The notes beneath the pieces were generated by a model, which had not been told where the DNA came from, did no database searches, and saw nothing but the letters and a program-made list of their open reading frames with translations. DNA of 9,310 nt from Desulfotignum sp. (GTDB taxonomy: Bacteria; Desulfobacterota; Desulfobacteria; Desulfobacterales; Desulfobacteraceae), in the NCBI GenBank assembly GCA_021737445.1, contig JAIPDY010000121.1, positions 1-9,310 on the forward strand, given 5' to 3'. Below, piece by piece: positions 6,102 through 9,310 of the stretch (positions are counted from its first letter, which is position 1; each line of letters begins with the position of its first letter). The translations under genes and the position numbers were made by a program.

Positions 6102-6979
6102 GGTTCTTTTATATCCCTGTCAATATCCCGGTGAATGAGGCCGGGATCAAGTTTTTTGTGGTTAAGGTGTTCAAAGACACTGCGCGCGATGACGACACTT
6201 CTGTGTCGACCGCCGGTGCATCCGACGGCAATGGTCAAGTATGCCTTGTTCTCTCTTTTATATAAAGGAATTAAATAATCAAGCAGATTGACATATTTTT
6301 CAAGGAAAATTTTGGTTTCCGGGTTTGACAGAACAAAATCTCTTACTGATGCTGATTCGCCGTCAAGGGATTTTAAATGCGGTACAAAATAGGGATTGGC
6401 AAGAAACCGCATGTCCATCACCAGGTCTGCATCAGCCGGGATCCCATATTTGTATCCAAAGGACAGCACATTGAGTTTCATCATTGCCGGGTTTTCTTTG
6501 CCGTCATGAATCAGATCCAGGATTTTGGATTTGAGCTGATGCACATTGCAGGCAGTTGTATCGATGATGTGATGGGCGGTTAATTTGATGGGCTGCATCT
6601 GATTGATTTCTGCATGGATGCTGTCCAGAAGGCTTTTTGTGCCGGATACAGGATGCTGACGTCTTGTCTGGCTGAATCGGTTCACCAGGGTGTCCACGCC
6701 GGCTTCCAGGAAGATGATTTCAGGTGTGATACCCAGTTCTTCAATGGCACAGATCCCGGCAGTATAATTTGTGGCAAAGGTTTTGGAGCGCATGTCCATC
6801 ACAAAGGCGATGCCCTTGATTTCCGGGCTCTGCTTGAAGGGGAGTTCCAGAAATTTGGGGACAAGTTCCATGGGCATGTTATCCACACAATAAAAGCAGG
6901 CATCTTCAAACGCCTGCATGGCGGTTGTTTTCCCGGAGCCTGACAACCCGGTGATGATATATACCGGCTGTGTTTTCAT
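6098..6979 (-). CDS. rapZ: RapZ family nucleotide-binding protein (RNase adapter type)
   Basis: RapZ (YvcJ/YhbJ) family. In E. coli RapZ binds the small RNA GlmZ and presents it to RNase E, linking amino-sugar level to glmS expression; elsewhere the role is less clear. The 293-residue protein has the P-loop GLSGSGKTT (11-19), DMRS (62-65), the central SFGYKYGIP (173-181) and the signature GCTGGRHRSV (253-262) of the C-terminal RNA- and metabolite-binding domain. The length is typical. The start codon directly abuts the ptsN stop (TAAATG), and an AGGATGAAG purine stretch lies just upstream. The rpoN-hpf-ptsN-rapZ order matches proteobacterial rpoN clusters. A GlmZ-like target is not visible here, so the RNA-adapter role is family knowledge only. 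Confidence 0.95.
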   Translation of the reverse strand: MKTQPVYIITGLSGSGKTTAMQAFEDACFYCVDNMPMELVPKFLELPFKQSPEIKGIAFVMDMRSKTFATNYTAGICAIEELGITPEIIFLEAGVDTLVNRFSQTRRQHPVSGTKSLLDSIHAEINQMQPIKLTAHHIIDTTACNVHQLKSKILDLIHDGKENPAMMKLNVLSFGYKYGIPADADLVMDMRFLANPYFVPHLKSLDGESASVRDFVLSNPETKIFLEKYVNLLDYLIPLYKRENKAYLTIAVGCTGGRHRSVVIARSVFEHLNHKKLDPGLIHRDIDRDIKEP

Positions 6980-7438
6980 TTAAAACACTTCATCCTGTTC
7001 CAGAATGATATCATAGATGTCATCAATGGTTTCAGCAGCTTTTAACCCCTGTTTAAAAGACTCCATCTTCAGCAGTCTGGATATCTGTGCAAGCACCTTC
7101 AGGTGGCCCCCGGTGGAATTTTCCGGGGTCAGCAGCAGAAAAAAAATATGGACCGGCCTGCCGTCCAGGGAATCATATTCAACCCCGGTCCGGCTGCGAC
7201 CGAATCCCAGGGTAATATCGGTGACACCGTTGAGTTTTCCATGGGGGATGGCAATGCCGCCGCCGATCCCTGTGCTGCCTAATGATTCCCTTTCCATCAA
7301 CACGGCGGCAATATCTTCAGCAGCAGCCCGGGCTGTGGGTGCCACAGCCCGGGACAATTCCCGGAGAATACCGTGTTTGGTGGTTGATTCCAGGTCAGCC
7401 ACAATCGATTCTTTTTTGAGAATTTGACTGAGTTTCAT
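6980..7438 (-). CDS. ptsN: PTS EIIA-Ntr regulatory protein
   Basis: PtsN is the terminal phosphoacceptor of the nitrogen PTS, a regulatory phosphorelay (EI-Ntr, NPr, EIIA-Ntr) that does not carry sugars. It controls targets such as potassium transport and kinases in other bacteria. The 152-residue protein shows the EIIA fructose/nitrogen fold with GIAIPHGKL (61-69), where His66 is the phosphorylation site. ESLGSTGIGGG (51-61) and the C-terminal GHLKVLAQISRLL are also typical. It starts 10 nt after hpf without a strong Shine-Dalgarno, so translation is probably coupled. It sits between hpf and rapZ as in many rpoN clusters. Its partners EI-Ntr and NPr are not in the window. Confidence 0.95.
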   Translation of the reverse strand: MKLSQILKKESIVADLESTTKHGILRELSRAVAPTARAAAEDIAAVLMERESLGSTGIGGGIAIPHGKLNGVTDITLGFGRSRTGVEYDSLDGRPVHIFFLLLTPENSTGGHLKVLAQISRLLKMESFKQGLKAAETIDDIYDIILEQDEVF

Positions 7439-7448
7439 TTGGGTTCTG

Positions 7449-7997
7449 TTATCCCCCGGGCTGGATCAATCCCAGCTTTCCATTATTGTGTTTGTAAAGA
7501 ACATTGAGTTGTTCGGTGCGGGCATTGTTGAAAACAAAAAATGCATGTCTGCCTGTGTTGAATTCTATTACTGCATCTTCTATGTCCATGGGTTTGGTGT
7601 CAATGGTTTCCATGACCAGGTCATCAGGTGCCAAAATATCCGGGCCCGGCTCCTGTACAGGGGAGAGGTTGAATTCTGCCGTGTCGGTCAGGCTTTGTTT
7701 CCTGCCGGACATGTGGCGCTTTATTTTTTCCTTGTGCTTTTTGATCTGTACCCTGACCTTGTCCACAAGGGTGTCAATGGATGAATACATGTTTTCAGAT
7801 GCTTCTTTGGCATGGATATTAAGCTTGTCGCAGGTCAGGGTGATCTCAGCAATGTGTCTGATTTTTTCAACCGATAATACCACATGGGCTTCAGCAGGAC
7901 TGTCCAGCATTTTATCAAATTTATCCAGTTTTTTCTTAACGTAGGATTTCAAAGGATCAGAGGGATCAATCTTTTTAAAGGTAACGGTTGTTTGCAT
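7449..7997 (-). CDS. hpf: Ribosome hibernation promoting factor, long form
   Basis: HPF binds the decoding region of the 30S subunit in stationary or starved cells; long forms dimerise ribosomes into 100S particles through their C-terminal domain. The 182-residue protein has an S30AE N-terminal domain (about 1-95, with the basic helix VDKVRVQIKKHKEKIKRH at 78-95). A variable linker (about 98-128) follows. The C-terminal domain (129-180) includes EDAVIEFNTGRHAFFVFNNA and a final GKLGLIQP. Both domains are present, so it belongs with long HPF rather than the short HPF/YfiA of enterics. A good GGGAGGTG Shine-Dalgarno precedes the ATG by 5 nt. It starts 12 nt after rpoN, which is a conserved neighbour. 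Confidence 0.96.
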   Translation of the reverse strand: MQTTVTFKKIDPSDPLKSYVKKKLDKFDKMLDSPAEAHVVLSVEKIRHIAEITLTCDKLNIHAKEASENMYSSIDTLVDKVRVQIKKHKEKIKRHMSGRKQSLTDTAEFNLSPVQEPGPDILAPDDLVMETIDTKPMDIEDAVIEFNTGRHAFFVFNNARTEQLNVLYKHNNGKLGLIQPGG

Positions 7998-8009
7998 GAC
8001 AACACCTCC

Positions 8010-9310
8010 CTAAAGCTGTTTGCGTTTATTGGAAGGCAGTATGTTGAGTACCTTCCGGTATTTGGCAACGGTTCTTCTGGCAATCTGGATATTGGATTTT
8101 TGCAGAATGCCGGCAATCTTGTCATCGCTTAAAGGATTTTCAGGATCCTCTTTTTCGATGAGCAGTCGAATTCTTTCCTTTACGCTGGCAGAAGCCATGG
8201 AATTGCCCCCGGTCCGTTCAATGGATGAGTTGAAAAAATATTTGAGCTCAAACAGTCCCTGAGGGGTGTATGCATATTTATTGGTGGTAACCCGGCTGAT
8301 GGTGGATTCATGCATCTGAATATCTTCGGCAATATCTTTTAGTATCAGGGGCCGAAGATAGGCAATGCCTTTTTCAAAAAATTCATACTGGAACTTGATG
8401 ATGCTTTCCATTACCAGATAAATGGTTTTCTGGCGCTGGTGGATGCTTTTGATCAGCCAGGAGGCAGACTGCATCTTTTCATTGAGATAGGTTTTGGTTT
8501 CTCTGGAAATTTTTTTGCCGTCAGCAATGGCATTCCTGTAAAACCGGTTGATGCGCAATTTTGGCAGGCCATCGTCATTCATGACAATTTTAAACCCGTC
8601 TCCTATTTTGTAAACATAAATGTCTGGAATGATATAAGATGGTTCCTCATTGGAAAACTTTCTGCCCGGCTTGGGTTCCAGGTATTGGAGAATTTTTACC
8701 GCTGCCCGGACCTCTTCCACTGATATATGCAGGGCTTTGGCAATTTTTTTACTGTTGCGGTTTTCCAGGGTTTTCAGGTGATGCTGGATAATCTGGGTGA
8801 GGACAGGGTTGTTTATGCCAAGCTGCTTGACCTGTATGAGCAGGGTTTCGCACAGATCTCTGGCACAGACACCGGGCGGATCAAGTGTCTGGAGCACTGA
8901 CAATACCGTTTCCACCTGATCAGGTGATACCTGGGCTGACTGGGCGATCTCATTTATATCAGCGCACAGGTACCCATCCTGGTTGAGGTTGTCGATGATC
9001 ATGTGGCCGATTTTTTCATCTTGGTTATCCAGGCCCTGGAGCATCAGCTGCCATTTCAGGTGGGCTTCCAGGGTAGTTTTTTCAGAGGTAAAAGCCTCAA
9101 AGTTCGGGGCTTCGGTGTGCTCTGTCTCGGTGTAAATCCGGCCGGTGGAGTTGTATTCATTGATATAGTTTTCCCAGTCTGTGTCCGGCCGGACTTTTTC
9201 ATCAATGGTGATTTCCTTGACAGGCGGTTCCAGGTTGGTTGCCGGTGTGTCGGCATCAGGATCTGACAGGGTTTTTTCAGCTGATTCATCCGGCCCCTGT
9301 TCCTCCAGGG
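8010..9310 (-). CDS. rpoN: RNA polymerase sigma-54 factor, 5' end beyond window
   Basis: RpoN directs core RNA polymerase to -24/-12 promoters that need an AAA+ activator, typically for nitrogen, motility and metabolic genes. The frame is open to the window edge: 432 residues are visible, so roughly the first 45-50 of about 480 are missing. The visible start LEEQGPDES belongs to the acidic stretch after the N-terminal activator-interacting region. The core-binding part contains LDPPGVCARDLCE (about 142-154). The helix-turn-helix LKDIAEDIQMHESTISRVTTNKY lies at about 323-345. The hallmark RpoN box ARRTVAKYR is near the C-terminus (about 410-418). An ATG at 9044 is internal: conserved sequence (LEAHLKWQL) continues upstream of it. 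It leads the hpf-ptsN-rapZ cluster. Confidence 0.97.
   Translation of the reverse strand, partial: LEEQGPDESAEKTLSDPDADTPATNLEPPVKEITIDEKVRPDTDWENYINEYNSTGRIYTETEHTEAPNFEAFTSEKTTLEAHLKWQLMLQGLDNQDEKIGHMIIDNLNQDGYLCADINEIAQSAQVSPDQVETVLSVLQTLDPPGVCARDLCETLLIQVKQLGINNPVLTQIIQHHLKTLENRNSKKIAKALHISVEEVRAAVKILQYLEPKPGRKFSNEEPSYIIPDIYVYKIGDGFKIVMNDDGLPKLRINRFYRNAIADGKKISRETKTYLNEKMQSASWLIKSIHQRQKTIYLVMESIIKFQYEFFEKGIAYLRPLILKDIAEDIQMHESTISRVTTNKYAYTPQGLFELKYFFNSSIERTGGNSMASASVKERIRLLIEKEDPENPLSDDKIAGILQKSNIQIARRTVAKYRKVLNILPSNKRKQL

Noticed and set aside
9042..9044. ATG at 9044 as the rpoN start
   Set aside because: The frame stays open and RpoN-like to the window edge, so this Met is internal.
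9056..9289. Minus-strand 77-codon frame overlapping the 5' part of rpoN
   Set aside because: It is an alternative frame of rpoN, rich in Pro, Lys and Thr, with no support as a gene.

Overview
The window looks like chromosome from a sulfate-reducing member of the Desulfobacterota, most like the Desulfobacteraceae. The best pointer is an AhbC-type radical SAM enzyme next to hemB, the arrangement expected of sulfate reducers that make haem from sirohaem. The rpoN-hpf-ptsN-rapZ-EIIA(Man) cluster also fits deltaproteobacteria. Lineage is inferred from protein character only. All genes read on the minus strand, so transcription runs from high to low coordinates. The window is almost fully coding, and I see no mobile element, CRISPR array or foreign-looking island.

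Region 1 (9310 down to 5688) is a tight regulatory operon: rpoN (sigma-54, 5' end outside the window), hpf (long hibernation factor), ptsN (EIIA-Ntr), rapZ and a mannose-family EIIA. Gaps are 12 and 10 nt, then ptsN and rapZ abut, then a 4-nt ATGA overlap. No HPr, EI, HprK or EIIB gene is present, so phosphate must reach both EIIA proteins from elsewhere.

Region 2 (5687 down to 3386) holds gap (GAPDH), tpiA and secG, followed by tRNA-Leu(GAG) and a strong intrinsic terminator. There is no pgk between gap and tpiA. The secG to tRNA-Leu(GAG) junction is also known from gammaproteobacteria such as E. coli. A 24-bp AT-rich dyad sits in the 78-bp spacer before gap.

Region 3 (3385 down to 1) is the most interesting part. 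A candidate promoter drives a divergent ClpX-like AAA+ unfoldase, which overlaps ahbC by ATGA; ahbC is followed after 1 nt by hemB, which runs off the window. The unfoldase keeps the ATPase, pore-loop and IGF (ClpP-docking) motifs. It lacks the ClpX zinc-binding domain and carries a long C-terminal extension. That extension has a Cys/His-rich stretch and what appears to be a degenerate second copy of the AAA+ lid domain. The coupling suggests an unfoldase dedicated to the alternative haem pathway. The candidate -10 box lies 8 nt before its start codon, so its mRNA may be leaderless.
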